Source: a virus. From it: a stretch of DNA of 28,753 nucleotides. Shown one piece after another: positions 1-7,511 of this stretch. Numbering within the stretch: the stretch's first letter is position 1; each line of letters starts with the position of its first letter. Location of the stretch: IMG/VR virus record IMGVR_UViG_3300028392_000234, positions 1-28,753 of that record. The stretch is one strand, 5' to 3'. The position numbers were made by a program, and so were the translations under genes. Below the pieces are notes generated by a model. That model ran no database searches. It saw nothing but the letters and a program-made list of their open reading frames with translations, and was not told the DNA's origin.

Positions 1-1295
1 AGGTTACGAACCAACTTACCGTAATCACCAGATGATGGAATGTTCTGCAGGTTAGGCTCAGACGAGCTAAAACGGCCCGTCTCGGCCCCGTGAGCCTTAA
101 AGTTAGTATGGACCCGACCATTGATTAAAAGGCTCTTACGCTCCTCAATCTTGACCTTACCGTTAGTTGTACGCTTGACTTCACCACCTGTGTAAGGAGT
201 TACGTATGTTGTCATAAGTTTATTCAAGTCCTGATACTCAAGCAGAGCATCCACTAACTCATCTTTACCACGATAAAACTCAAGTGCCTCGGCAGATACT
301 GAGTAGTGTGCCTGATTAAGTTCTTCTCCGTTTTTTTGAGCATCAAAGCCTTTTGGAGTTAGAACATGTTTGAATTTAGTATTAGGTTTGATACGAGGGT
401 TCTCTCCACCAAATAAAAGCTCTTGTTTTACTGGAACAGAGTTGATGGAAAACGCTTTGCCAGCAATCCTGTAGCAACGAGCTTCAGCATCCTGCTTACC
501 CTTCTCAATCTCTTCTGCAAGAATCTTGAGAGCATCTTGGTCAATATAAGCCCCGGTAAGTTCCATATCACACAAAGCAGCTAGAACATCCATTTCTAGA
601 CCCCATACCCTTTGAAGATTACCTACAATCTTTGGTTCTAGTGCTTGGTATAGTTTCCAAGTTAACTCTGCATCAATACCAGAATAATTAGCAACATCAG
701 AGAAACTGTGTAAAGCGACATTCTCACCAATCCCCTTTTCCATATCTACGCCTAGTTCACGGAGAACACAGGACTTTAAACCTAAATCAAATTTATTTAA
801 ATTATTAACAATAAAAGCAGCCATCAATGTATCAAAGTATGGCCCAGTAGGAACGCGACCGTTATAATACTTTGCAACTGACTTTAAATCAAACTTTGCA
901 TTGTGAGCAATCTTTAGCTGTGGACCAAACATTAAAGGCTCAATAGCGTCAAATACTTGACGTGGGGTTAGTTGTTCTGGAGCCTCTCCAAACTTTGCTG
1001 TCCACTTACGCTCATCTTTTGAGTAGTGGGATTCTAAGATTGTTTTGCCTTCAATGAGGCGACGTTGTCCCTGTAAAAGTAAAGGCTTATCATGCCCTTC
1101 AAGTTCACCATTAGGGTGACCCATAGGAATCACATCTACACGACCTTCAGTTGCAAAAGAAATCCAGCAAACATCGTTAATGACTGGGTATAGGCGATTC
1201 TCACCTATTGTTTCTACGTCAAATGCAAAAGCCTCGACTTTAGAGTAATACTCTACAAATTCTTGTAACTGTTCAATGGTGGTGATGATATTCAT
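1..1295 (-). CDS. DNA polymerase I (family A), N-terminal part, cut by window edge
   Basis: This is the phage replicative DNA polymerase; 431 residues are visible before the window ends. The N-terminus goes straight into a 3'-5' proofreading exonuclease domain. Exo I is D26-x-E28 in AFDVET, Exo II is N132 and D136 in HNAKFD, and Exo III is Y204 and D208 in YSGID. All catalytic positions are intact. Near residues 405-420 the family A signature TGRFSSSEPNLQNIPS appears, just before the palm motif A, which lies outside the window. No 5' nuclease domain precedes the exonuclease, as in T7-like and many actinophage polymerases. The start is the ATG at 1295, with TAGGGG just upstream. It lies downstream of a terminator-like hairpin, so its expression may be separated from that of the SSB-like gene. 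Identification is firm; only completeness is unknown. Confidence 0.95.
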   Translation of the reverse strand, partial: MNIITTIEQLQEFVEYYSKVEAFAFDVETIGENRLYPVINDVCWISFATEGRVDVIPMGHPNGELEGHDKPLLLQGQRRLIEGKTILESHYSKDERKWTAKFGEAPEQLTPRQVFDAIEPLMFGPQLKIAHNAKFDLKSVAKYYNGRVPTGPYFDTLMAAFIVNNLNKFDLGLKSCVLRELGVDMEKGIGENVALHSFSDVANYSGIDAELTWKLYQALEPKIVGNLQRVWGLEMDVLAALCDMELTGAYIDQDALKILAEEIEKGKQDAEARCYRIAGKAFSINSVPVKQELLFGGENPRIKPNTKFKHVLTPKGFDAQKNGEELNQAHYSVSAEALEFYRGKDELVDALLEYQDLNKLMTTYVTPYTGGEVKRTTNGKVKIEERKSLLINGRVHTNFKAHGAETGRFSSSEPNLQNIPSSGDYGKLVRN

Positions 1296-1304
1296 AATGC
1301 CCCT

Positions 1305-1358
1305 AGAAAAAAGAGTGGGAGGCCAGGTAGAAAGGCGTCTTAAAGACCCTGGCCCCCC
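1305..1358 (-). terminator. Rho-independent terminator-like hairpin before the polymerase gene
   Basis: On the minus strand a GC-rich stem pairs 1348-1358 with 1317-1327 (GGCCAGG with CCTGGCC, then one mismatch and three more G-C pairs). The 20-base loop holds a small GTCT/AGAC hairpin (1337-1347). A T-rich tract with six T's (1307-1312) follows. It sits between the stop of the SSB-like gene and the start of the polymerase, so it could end or attenuate transcription there. Confidence 0.7.
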
Positions 1359-1372
1359 ACATTGGTGAGTGG

Positions 1373-2029
1373 TTAGGAAATGAGTTGGCGAGCAACCTTT
1401 AGCAAGTCTTCGCGGGGGCTCACGTAGACTGCGCTTTTATCATATGCCACGGCAGTGGCCGAGAAAGCAAGAATGCTTTCATCATCCAACTCCCACTCGT
1501 CTGCAAGGTCAGTTCCACGAACACGGTCGAGAGTATATTGTGTTGTGTTACCTGAACCTGTACGAGACACAGCCCAGTAGTACTTGGTCAGTGGACCACG
1601 ACGAGGGTCATCATTTGCAGCTTGTAGCTGACGAGCGAATGACGGTGGCGCAGTCATGATTTGTACATTAGGCTCACCGTCAGATAAAACGATGATGTTA
1701 AAAGCGAACTTAGGACGAGGCTTGTCACCAGCAATGGTACATAGTGGACATTCATCGCCTAGGCAAACAAATGAACGACGGCCTTCCTTGATGGCATCAA
1801 TCCAGTGCATTTCGTAAACTGCAAATGGCTCGTCCTGCATAAAACGGACAAGTTGTGCCTGGTCGCTAAAACGGAAATCGGTTGGATAGTCTCCAGCCTC
1901 ACGCTTTGGCTTTAGTGCTGAAGCAGCGGCTCCCCATCCTGACTGGACAGTAGTACCGTGCTTAGGTGCAATGTCAACGGTGTCTTCGGCTAGGTAGCTG
2001 TCTGCGTTAACGCTTGGTGAGTAGTTCAT
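1373..2029 (-). CDS. Candidate zinc-binding single-stranded DNA-binding protein (gp32-like)
   Basis: A 218-residue protein. A cysteine cluster, H75 then C89-x4-C94-x2-C97 (the last part reads CLGDECPLC), resembles the zinc site of T4 gp32 (His-Cys-Cys-Cys) and of SSB-like proteins of actinophages. The C-terminal half (residues 105-200) alternates short hydrophobic strands, compatible with an OB fold, and residues 175-184 are acidic. The gene lies between the polymerase and the helicase/primase genes, where an SSB is expected. No strong Shine-Dalgarno precedes the ATG; the 67-base leader holds repeats and small hairpins, listed separately. The role is inferred from the cysteine pattern and position, not from a full family match. 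A Zn-ribbon replication accessory protein is the main alternative. Confidence 0.6.
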   Translation of the reverse strand: MNYSPSVNADSYLAEDTVDIAPKHGTTVQSGWGAAASALKPKREAGDYPTDFRFSDQAQLVRFMQDEPFAVYEMHWIDAIKEGRRSFVCLGDECPLCTIAGDKPRPKFAFNIIVLSDGEPNVQIMTAPPSFARQLQAANDDPRRGPLTKYYWAVSRTGSGNTTQYTLDRVRGTDLADEWELDDESILAFSATAVAYDKSAVYVSPREDLLKVARQLIS

Positions 2030-2040
2030 AATTTACTTTC

Positions 2041-2087
2041 TTTGTCTTGAGTCTTTCGACTACTTTTTTGTCTTGAGGCATCTGCCT
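2041..2087 (-). promoter_or_regulatory. Structured leader with direct repeats before the SSB-like gene
   Basis: The 67-base gap upstream of the SSB-like start contains, on the minus strand, two copies of CTCAAGACAAA (2077-2067 and 2051-2041). It also has a hairpin AGGCA-GA-TGCCT (2087-2076) and, between the repeats, a hairpin AGTC-GAAA-GACT with a GNRA-type loop. This could be a translational operator or a binding site for the MerR-like protein encoded just upstream. Function is inference. Confidence 0.4.
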
Positions 2088-2096
2088 ACTATTTAA

Positions 2097-2567
2097 TTAT
2101 AGTGCATCTTTCCAGCGTTGCACAAGTGTTTCTGTTAAATCTTGCAACCCTTTCCATTCTACACGAGCGGAACCGAGGAGTTTACGATTTGTAAATTCCT
2201 CAATGGCAATCTCGATTAGACGACGTGTATAAACACGATTTCCATTTACCTTTTTACCATTAAGTGACTTAGAACGCAAGCGATATGGAGCAATTGGTAT
2301 GTAACCTTTTTTCTCCCACAAACGGATAGTAACTACCTGCTTGTCTAGTGCTTGAGCTAGTGCCTTAATTGTAAAAACTTCTGTTTCAACTCCCTTTAGA
2401 GTCTTAATGATGGGATTTGCATCCCAACCATTAGACTCACCGGAAGCTACTTTACGACGCTTATCTGCTACTGGAGTAGACTCACGACGTTTTTGTTTAG
2501 AACCAGGTGCGCGGTCAAGACCCTCAAATGCTTTGAGGATTTCTGCATCACTACGCATTCCTGCCAT
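2097..2567 (-). CDS. MerR-like helix-turn-helix DNA-binding protein
   Basis: A 156-residue protein. Residues 63-128 look like a MerR-type winged helix-turn-helix: FTIKALAQALDKQVVTIRLW is the first helix-turn-helix, followed by the EKKGYIP turn. A basic wing follows (95-112) and then the typical RVYT segment leading into a final helix. The first 60 residues are basic and probably disordered. No effector-binding domain follows, so it fits the small MerR-like proteins common in actinophages. Those are thought to act as regulators, or as excisionase-like architectural proteins. It sits 3 bases after the preceding gene in the replication operon and upstream of the repeated leader of the SSB-like gene, a possible target. 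The HTH call is good; the regulatory role is inferred. Confidence 0.75.
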   Translation of the reverse strand: MAGMRSDAEILKAFEGLDRAPGSKQKRRESTPVADKRRKVASGESNGWDANPIIKTLKGVETEVFTIKALAQALDKQVVTIRLWEKKGYIPIAPYRLRSKSLNGKKVNGNRVYTRRLIEIAIEEFTNRKLLGSARVEWKGLQDLTETLVQRWKDAL

Positions 2568-2570
2568 AAT

Positions 2571-3011
2571 CTACTTCTTTTTGGTTAATAGTGCCCAAGT
2601 TACAGTAACAGGAAACATTTCATCCAACTGCTCTTCTGTAATTTTGTCTTGGTAATAAGCAGCCATTAGAGCGTCTTCATTGATAACGCGCTTCATCTCA
2701 TAAACATCTAGACCAATGCCTGTTTCTTCAATGATTTCATCTGCACGGAACTCGTTTAGCTTACGACTAGAGCGACGCTGCTTTTCAAGACGGACAATTC
2801 CATCAATTGGAGTTTCAAGGTCAAACTGAACGTTGCCCTTTTCATCTTCAAGACCATCTTCATCTAGAACAAGCAGAAGTTTCTCACGAAGCTCTTTCTG
2901 ACGAGCCTCAAAGATTTCCATTGAGTTTTTGATTTTAATAAATTCGCGTACCTGAGAGTTAAAGTCGTCAGGGTTAGCGATGCGTCCCTCTTCGGGAATT
3001 AGATTTGCCAT
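2571..3011 (-). CDS. Unknown acidic, partly coiled-coil protein of the replication operon
   Basis: I do not recognise this 146-residue protein. Residues 18-50 are strongly helical with alternating charges (SQVREFIKIKNSMEIFEARQ onward), suggesting a coiled coil. A strand-rich segment around 58-85 contains VQFDLETPIDGIVRLEKQRR. The C-terminal half holds several short acidic helices. It starts with a strong AGGAGG Shine-Dalgarno 6 bases before the ATG, 9 bases after the SNF2 helicase stop. The stop lies 3 bases from the MerR-like gene, so it is translated as part of the replication operon. A helper of a nuclease, helicase or recombinase would fit the helical arm plus small domain, but nothing in the sequence decides this. 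Confidence 0.8.
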   Translation of the reverse strand: MANLIPEEGRIANPDDFNSQVREFIKIKNSMEIFEARQKELREKLLLVLDEDGLEDEKGNVQFDLETPIDGIVRLEKQRRSSRKLNEFRADEIIEETGIGLDVYEMKRVINEDALMAAYYQDKITEEQLDEMFPVTVTWALLTKKK

Positions 3012-3020
3012 ATTTGCCTC

Positions 3021-4571
3021 CTATATTAGTTTGTTTGTTAAGAAGTCTATCAGACTTCCAACACTTAAGTCAACTCCACCTTTAGAGTTGATGTTGGCTC
3101 CGTCAAGGATTGCCCCTGCAACGTTACCCTTCTGCTTGAGCATATCATACTGCCGTTGCTCAATTGAATCTTTAACTAGTATATCTTGAATTGTAATTGT
3201 TGTCCAGTCGCTGGATGTACGATTTATTCTACCATTACGCTGGACAGAAAGTCCAGAGCTCCAGGGCTGGTCGTAGTTTACTAGGAGGTTGGCTTGAGGT
3301 AAGTCAACACCATAACCACCAGCATCAGAACTAACAAGAACTCGAATATCGGATTGTGATTGAAAGGCTTCTTTCGCTTCTTCTTTTTGTTTGGCATTCA
3401 TTTCTCCTGTATATGCTACCGCTTTAATGTTGTTTTTTTCTAATTCTTTTACTATTGAATCTACTGAATCTAAATAGGAAGAGAAGACTACAGCTTTATA
3501 TGACTCATCAATATTTAAATGTTCTTTAAGATAAGTAATAGTATAATCTAGTTTATTATTCCTAGTCAAGCCTTCTAGTAGTTCTCCCAGGGAATGTATG
3601 TACATACTTCCGCCATTGTCGTTCTCAAAGTTTGCAGCACTTCTTATTAAAGAAACAGGGTTAGAACACAACATTCTTAGGGCTGTAATTCTAGACATGA
3701 TTTGCCCCCGTAGCTCGTTAGCTGGGTCATTGGCATTAAATGTCTGCCCGTAGTGAGCAGCAAGGTTAAAGTTGGCTCCAAACATTTCTCGGGCATCCAT
3801 TAGCAATGAGTGCAAGTCTGCTGCAATATGTTTATATATTTTAGAGGACTGGCTATCTAGGTTAACTAGCATAGGCTCTCGGTACACTGCATCCGGAAGG
3901 AATGGCTTGACGTCATCATCTTTTTGAGACTTACGCACAGAGTGCTTAGTTAGCAAGTCATGTAGCGTCTGCAAATTTCGGTATCGCTGTACACCGCCAA
4001 AATGATTTCTAACAATAAAGGTTCGGTCAAATAAATCAAATCGTCCAAGAACCTTAGAATCCACAAACTGCATAATAGAGTAAATCTCTTCTGGCCTACC
4101 ATTCTCAATAGGCGTACCCGTTAGAGCAAATCTAACTGGAATATTCTTAGAAAGGTCTTTTACCTTTTTAGCTCGCTTAGCTCGGAATCCTTTAATAGCT
4201 GTAGCTTCGTCGCAAACAATAGCTTCAAAATCAAATGTCTTGAGCATATCCCAGTCATTGACTACCTGTTCGTAGTTCATAATAATATAATCATGGCCAT
4301 TAGCTTCAGCATACTGTTTAAATCGCTGAGCTGGTGTGCCATCTATGACAATAGATGTAGAGTCACTGAACTTAGTGATTTCTTTTTGCCACTGGTACTT
4401 CAAGCTAGCAAGGCACAGCACAAGAGTTAGCTTAGGATTAAGGGCTTCGATAGCAGCGATAGTCATTGGGGTTTTACCCAGACCCATTTCGTAAGCAACA
4501 AGAATTTGCTTTTGGGTTACCATCTTTTTAACGGCATCAACCTGATACGGTTTCAGTGTGCCTTTGAACAT
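3021..4571 (-). CDS. SNF2-family DNA helicase/translocase
   Basis: A 516-residue superfamily 2 enzyme with both RecA-like lobes. From the chosen start: Q-motif-like LKPYQVDAV (6-14), Walker A EMGLGKT (28-34), motif II DEAT (121-124, instead of the usual DEAH), motif III LTGTP (150-154), motif V VSSDAGGYGVDLPQA (413-427) and motif VI QRNGRINR (444-451). SNF2 ATPases move along duplex DNA; in phages they are linked to replication and recombination. The ATG at 4571 is preferred because GGAG lies 9 bases upstream and homology starts at once; a longer TTG reading from 4622 has no such support. The start lies inside the primase gene (35-base overlap), implying translational coupling. Function on a specific substrate is not visible. 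Confidence 0.93.
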   Translation of the reverse strand: MFKGTLKPYQVDAVKKMVTQKQILVAYEMGLGKTPMTIAAIEALNPKLTLVLCLASLKYQWQKEITKFSDSTSIVIDGTPAQRFKQYAEANGHDYIIMNYEQVVNDWDMLKTFDFEAIVCDEATAIKGFRAKRAKKVKDLSKNIPVRFALTGTPIENGRPEEIYSIMQFVDSKVLGRFDLFDRTFIVRNHFGGVQRYRNLQTLHDLLTKHSVRKSQKDDDVKPFLPDAVYREPMLVNLDSQSSKIYKHIAADLHSLLMDAREMFGANFNLAAHYGQTFNANDPANELRGQIMSRITALRMLCSNPVSLIRSAANFENDNGGSMYIHSLGELLEGLTRNNKLDYTITYLKEHLNIDESYKAVVFSSYLDSVDSIVKELEKNNIKAVAYTGEMNAKQKEEAKEAFQSQSDIRVLVSSDAGGYGVDLPQANLLVNYDQPWSSGLSVQRNGRINRTSSDWTTITIQDILVKDSIEQRQYDMLKQKGNVAGAILDGANINSKGGVDLSVGSLIDFLTNKLI

Positions 4572-5532
4572 ATGCGGATTCTCCAAGTATTGACGATTTA
4601 GCGTTGGCAATACCCCACGCAATCTCGTCAGCCGTCAAATCACCAGGGTCTTTTGCTCCACTACTAGGATAGCTGAAAAAGAACAGATTTAAACCGTATT
4701 TACGTGCCATCTTGCGCAGTTCCTCTGAGGCTTTGTATCCAGCCGCATCCTGGTCAAAAGCAGCAATAATCTTGTCTGAACGCCTAAGTAGTTTTACTTG
4801 TTCTTCCGAGATTGACGACCCACAAATGGCCACCGCTCCAATAACTCCAGCAGAAACCATATGAGCAGTATCAAGGGGAGACTCAACCACAATAACAACA
4901 TCTTCATTTTGATTCTCGATTCCAAATAGTGTTTTAGATTTTTGTAGACCACCGGGGCGGTTAAAGAATGTGCGGTGCACAGTTCCCTTTTCCTGCCATC
5001 CCATAAGCTTATTGTTCTCTGGTTCACGCAAAGGTAGAATCCAGTTCTTTTTCTTGTCATCCCAAAGAATGCCATACTGCTCAGCAACCTTAGCAGTAAT
5101 TCCACGCTTAGCTAATTCCTCAGCTGGGGGAGAAACAAAGACAGCAAGACGAGCCTCAGACATCTCCAAAGGCTTAGGGATAGCCTCGATACGATTAGGC
5201 AATGTCTGAATCATCTCAAGCAACTTTTCGACAGGAATCTCAGAAACCTGAGACAACCACAGACGAGCAGCTACATAATCATACGCGTAATCCTTGCCCC
5301 AGACATCTTTGTAAAACTCATTGACATCGCAAACAAGTTGCAGCAAGTTACCCTTGTATCCACAAGAGAAACAGATGTGCATCCCAGTCTCAGTGTTAAT
5401 CCACCAAGATGGAGAGTTGTCTGCACGTCCAGTACGAACTTGGTGCATAGGACACAATGCATGTGACTCAACGCCACGCTCGTCATGCTCAATACCAAGC
5501 GCGTCTAGAACTAAAAGAACATCAACAAGCAT
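4537..5532 (-). CDS. DNA primase (CHC2 zinc finger plus Toprim, DnaG-like)
   Basis: A 331-residue primase that lays RNA primers for lagging-strand synthesis. The zinc-binding domain shows C27-x2-H30 and C54-x2-C57 (CPMH and CFSC), the CHC2 pattern. The Toprim core follows, with the glutamate E217 in VVIVVESPLD and the acidic FDQDAAG at 259-265. The C-terminal helicase-interaction domain of bacterial DnaG is missing, so the length is typical of compact phage primases. Its ATG overlaps the TAA of the DnaB-like helicase by one base (TAATG), so helicase and primase are made together. In T7 the two activities are on one polypeptide; here they are adjacent genes. Confidence 0.93.
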   Translation of the reverse strand: MLVDVLLVLDALGIEHDERGVESHALCPMHQVRTGRADNSPSWWINTETGMHICFSCGYKGNLLQLVCDVNEFYKDVWGKDYAYDYVAARLWLSQVSEIPVEKLLEMIQTLPNRIEAIPKPLEMSEARLAVFVSPPAEELAKRGITAKVAEQYGILWDDKKKNWILPLREPENNKLMGWQEKGTVHRTFFNRPGGLQKSKTLFGIENQNEDVVIVVESPLDTAHMVSAGVIGAVAICGSSISEEQVKLLRRSDKIIAAFDQDAAGYKASEELRKMARKYGLNLFFFSYPSSGAKDPGDLTADEIAWGIANAKSSILGESAYVQRHTETVSG

Positions 5533-6785
5533 TAGTATTTACCTGACCAAGGAGTACAGAACTTACAAGTACCGGCAGCACTCTCGTCGTGGAAACAACC
5601 AGTGTCCCACTTCCAAGTAATCGACGTCTCCGATGGGGGACAGTTACGAGCCTGAACAACCTTGAGAATACGAATCTCATCATCAGCCTCAACTGGCTCT
5701 AGACCAAGAATAACATCCGAGTCCTGAAAGAATGAAGACGAGTAACCAATTGAGTCAGCTGACACCTTGCCACCCTTCATCTTCCACAACAATGTTTGTG
5801 TTGTAACGACAACCGGAATGTTTAGCTTCTGGGCCACACGCTTCAATGCACGAGTAATATTAGTAAGCGCCTGCGGTGTGTTTGCATCGCCAGTCACCTG
5901 GTCCATCATCAAATAGACACCATCCACAAAAAGTACGTCAGGCTTGAGTTGCTCTGCTTTGGCAACGAGTGAATCTACAGTCAGTCCGTTAACAGCATCA
6001 ACCAGATGGAACGGATGGTCAGTCTTCATGTCATCATAAAGCTTCAATAGACGGTCTTCTTCAGTTGCGTTCAACTTACCACGACGAAGACGACCATTAG
6101 AAACGTGTGCACGCATGGCGTCATGACGTTGAGACTGCTCACGGTTATTCATCTCAAATGACTGGAACATAGGCACCAGACCCGCATCATGGACGTTTAT
6201 GGCCATCTGTAGGGCAATCTGTGACTTACCGGTCTTAGGTGGAGCAATAACAGTAATCAACTGCCCACCCTGCAGACCTGCGGTAGCCTCGTCAATCTTT
6301 GAGAAGCCGGTAGGAACACCAAGCATCTTGGCATTTACTAAGTCTTCGTATTCTTCCCAACGACGGTCAGGGTCTTTGCTAAGGTCAACGTGAGTGGTAC
6401 CGATAACACCCTGCTCATTTACAAGCGTGATTGCTTTTGACATCTCTGCTAGAGCAGACTCGTGGTCATTGCTGTTAAGCGCAAGAACTACGTCCTCGAC
6501 GCTGTTACGGGTTAAGGTACGACGACGAAACTCAACCATCTTGTCAATAAGATAATCAAGCGTGTCTTCCACAACCAAAGTCTTGAAGTTTGGAAAGTTA
6601 TCGTTTACAGCTACGGCTGTAGGGACTTCGCGGTAATTGGTATAGTGTTCACGGACAAATTTCCATACACGACGTAAGTCGTCGTCTACAATCCAGTCAT
6701 CCTTGATGCCACGCTCAAGCACTGGGATAATGTTGCGGTCAATAATGACCTTACTAACTAAACGATACTCGTTATCTGCTGCCAT
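5532..6785 (-). CDS. DnaB-like replicative helicase
   Basis: A 417-residue hexameric-type helicase. Residues 1-120 look like a DnaB N-terminal helical domain, and residues 155-395 form the RecA-like motor. Walker A is APPKTGKS (181-188), Walker B is LFVDG (285-289), and a conserved arginine-containing QARN lies at 378-381. Unusually, the protein does not stop after the motor: it ends with C397-x-H399 and C407-x2-C410 (CFHD and CKFC), a possible extra zinc-binding tail. An AGGAG Shine-Dalgarno stands before the ATG, 9 bases after the upstream gene. Upstream lies a DnaC-like loader and downstream the primase, a complete priming and unwinding set. Confidence 0.92.
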   Translation of the reverse strand: MAADNEYRLVSKVIIDRNIIPVLERGIKDDWIVDDDLRRVWKFVREHYTNYREVPTAVAVNDNFPNFKTLVVEDTLDYLIDKMVEFRRRTLTRNSVEDVVLALNSNDHESALAEMSKAITLVNEQGVIGTTHVDLSKDPDRRWEEYEDLVNAKMLGVPTGFSKIDEATAGLQGGQLITVIAPPKTGKSQIALQMAINVHDAGLVPMFQSFEMNNREQSQRHDAMRAHVSNGRLRRGKLNATEEDRLLKLYDDMKTDHPFHLVDAVNGLTVDSLVAKAEQLKPDVLFVDGVYLMMDQVTGDANTPQALTNITRALKRVAQKLNIPVVVTTQTLLWKMKGGKVSADSIGYSSSFFQDSDVILGLEPVEADDEIRILKVVQARNCPPSETSITWKWDTGCFHDESAAGTCKFCTPWSGKY

Positions 6786-6794
6786 TTTACTCTC

Positions 6795-7211
6795 CTATAA
6801 GTTTTCTAATTCTATACCCCATGAGCCGTATCTTGCAACCCGGCCACGTAAATCTATTACACCTTTAAGATTATTGCGATATGGCAACTCAGAAATGAAG
6901 TCATCAATATCGGTATATAACTCAGCATAATTAAACGGGTTTCCTCCCCGTCTGTCAAGTTTATCCATGACTGTATTTAAATCTTCCTGGGACCAGCTCT
7001 CTGTTTCAAAGCCGGCTAGCTCTACTGAAAGACCGTACCTATTGGCTAGTATCCATAATTGGGACAGAGCCGGATTGTTTAACTTCGTGACTTTGCGACT
7101 AGTCGAAGATTTTAGAAACTTACGAGTCTCTTCAATCTCCGACTGAGCCACAACGTCAATTACTACGATGATGCGTGGCGGAGTTTCGTTTGAAATATCT
7201 CCGCCCCTCAT
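6795..7211 (-). CDS. Unknown protein of the replication operon
   Basis: A 138-residue protein I cannot assign. It starts with a basic/polar stretch and then a hydrophobic strand RIIVVIDVVAQ ending in an aspartate. That is the kind of first strand seen in Rossmann-like, PIN or HAD-type folds, but no second catalytic motif is clear enough to name a family. The C-terminus has a striking GVIDLRGRVARYGSWGIEL segment (residues 116-134), probably a strand-loop-strand core. The ATG overlaps the TAA of the SWIM-type protein by one base, and the stop lies 9 bases before the DnaB gene, so it is co-translated with the helicase loader and helicase. A replisome accessory or nucleotide-binding role is only a guess. 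Confidence 0.8.
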   Translation of the reverse strand: MRGGDISNETPPRIIVVIDVVAQSEIEETRKFLKSSTSRKVTKLNNPALSQLWILANRYGLSVELAGFETESWSQEDLNTVMDKLDRRGGNPFNYAELYTDIDDFISELPYRNNLKGVIDLRGRVARYGSWGIELENL

Positions 7212-7510
7212 TAGTGAATTACTTCAATCTTTGAGTAATTAATAATGAACTTACGGAATGATGCGGCATCTTCCATAGCAGCAGTAACTTCTTCATCAGG
7301 GATTTCCCTTGGAACCTGTACTGCGTAGTGTCCACCATTCTTTTTCATCGAATCTTTTACAAACCTAGTGTGTTTGCAAGACTTACTTGATGAAAAAGTA
7401 CGGCAGTTGCAACGAACATTATCTGATGATTCTTGATTAATCTCTACTTCGTAGATATTAAAGTTAGTTGGTTCAAGAAATATTTGTACTGTACGCCAAT
7501 TTTCATTCAT
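7211..7510 (-). CDS. Small SWIM-type zinc-finger protein
   Basis: A 99-residue protein with C34-x-C36-x8-C45-x-H47 (RCNCRTFSSSKSCKHTRFV), the exact CxC...CxH spacing class of SWIM zinc fingers. The N-terminal 30 residues are strand-rich (TVQIFLEP and FNIYEVEI), as often seen before a SWIM finger. SWIM domains bind DNA or proteins and occur in SWI/SNF enzymes, MuDR transposases and recombination mediators. I chose the ATG at 7510: AAGGAAAG lies just upstream and it follows the DnaC-like stop by one base. A longer reading to 7621 would run 110 bases into that gene. In this operon it may act as a DNA-binding adaptor in replication; it is separate from the SNF2 enzyme encoded about 2.6 kb downstream. 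Confidence 0.8.
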   Translation of the reverse strand: MNENWRTVQIFLEPTNFNIYEVEINQESSDNVRCNCRTFSSSKSCKHTRFVKDSMKKNGGHYAVQVPREIPDEEVTAAMEDAASFRKFIINYSKIEVIH

Positions 7511-7511
7511 T

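Noticed and set aside
4572-4622. Longer N-terminus for the SNF2-type helicase
   Set aside because: It would start at TTG without a Shine-Dalgarno; the ATG at 4571 has GGAG and begins right at the conserved region.
4794-5105. Second minus-strand open frame inside the primase gene
   Set aside because: Leucine-rich out-of-frame shadow of the primase, without start signals.
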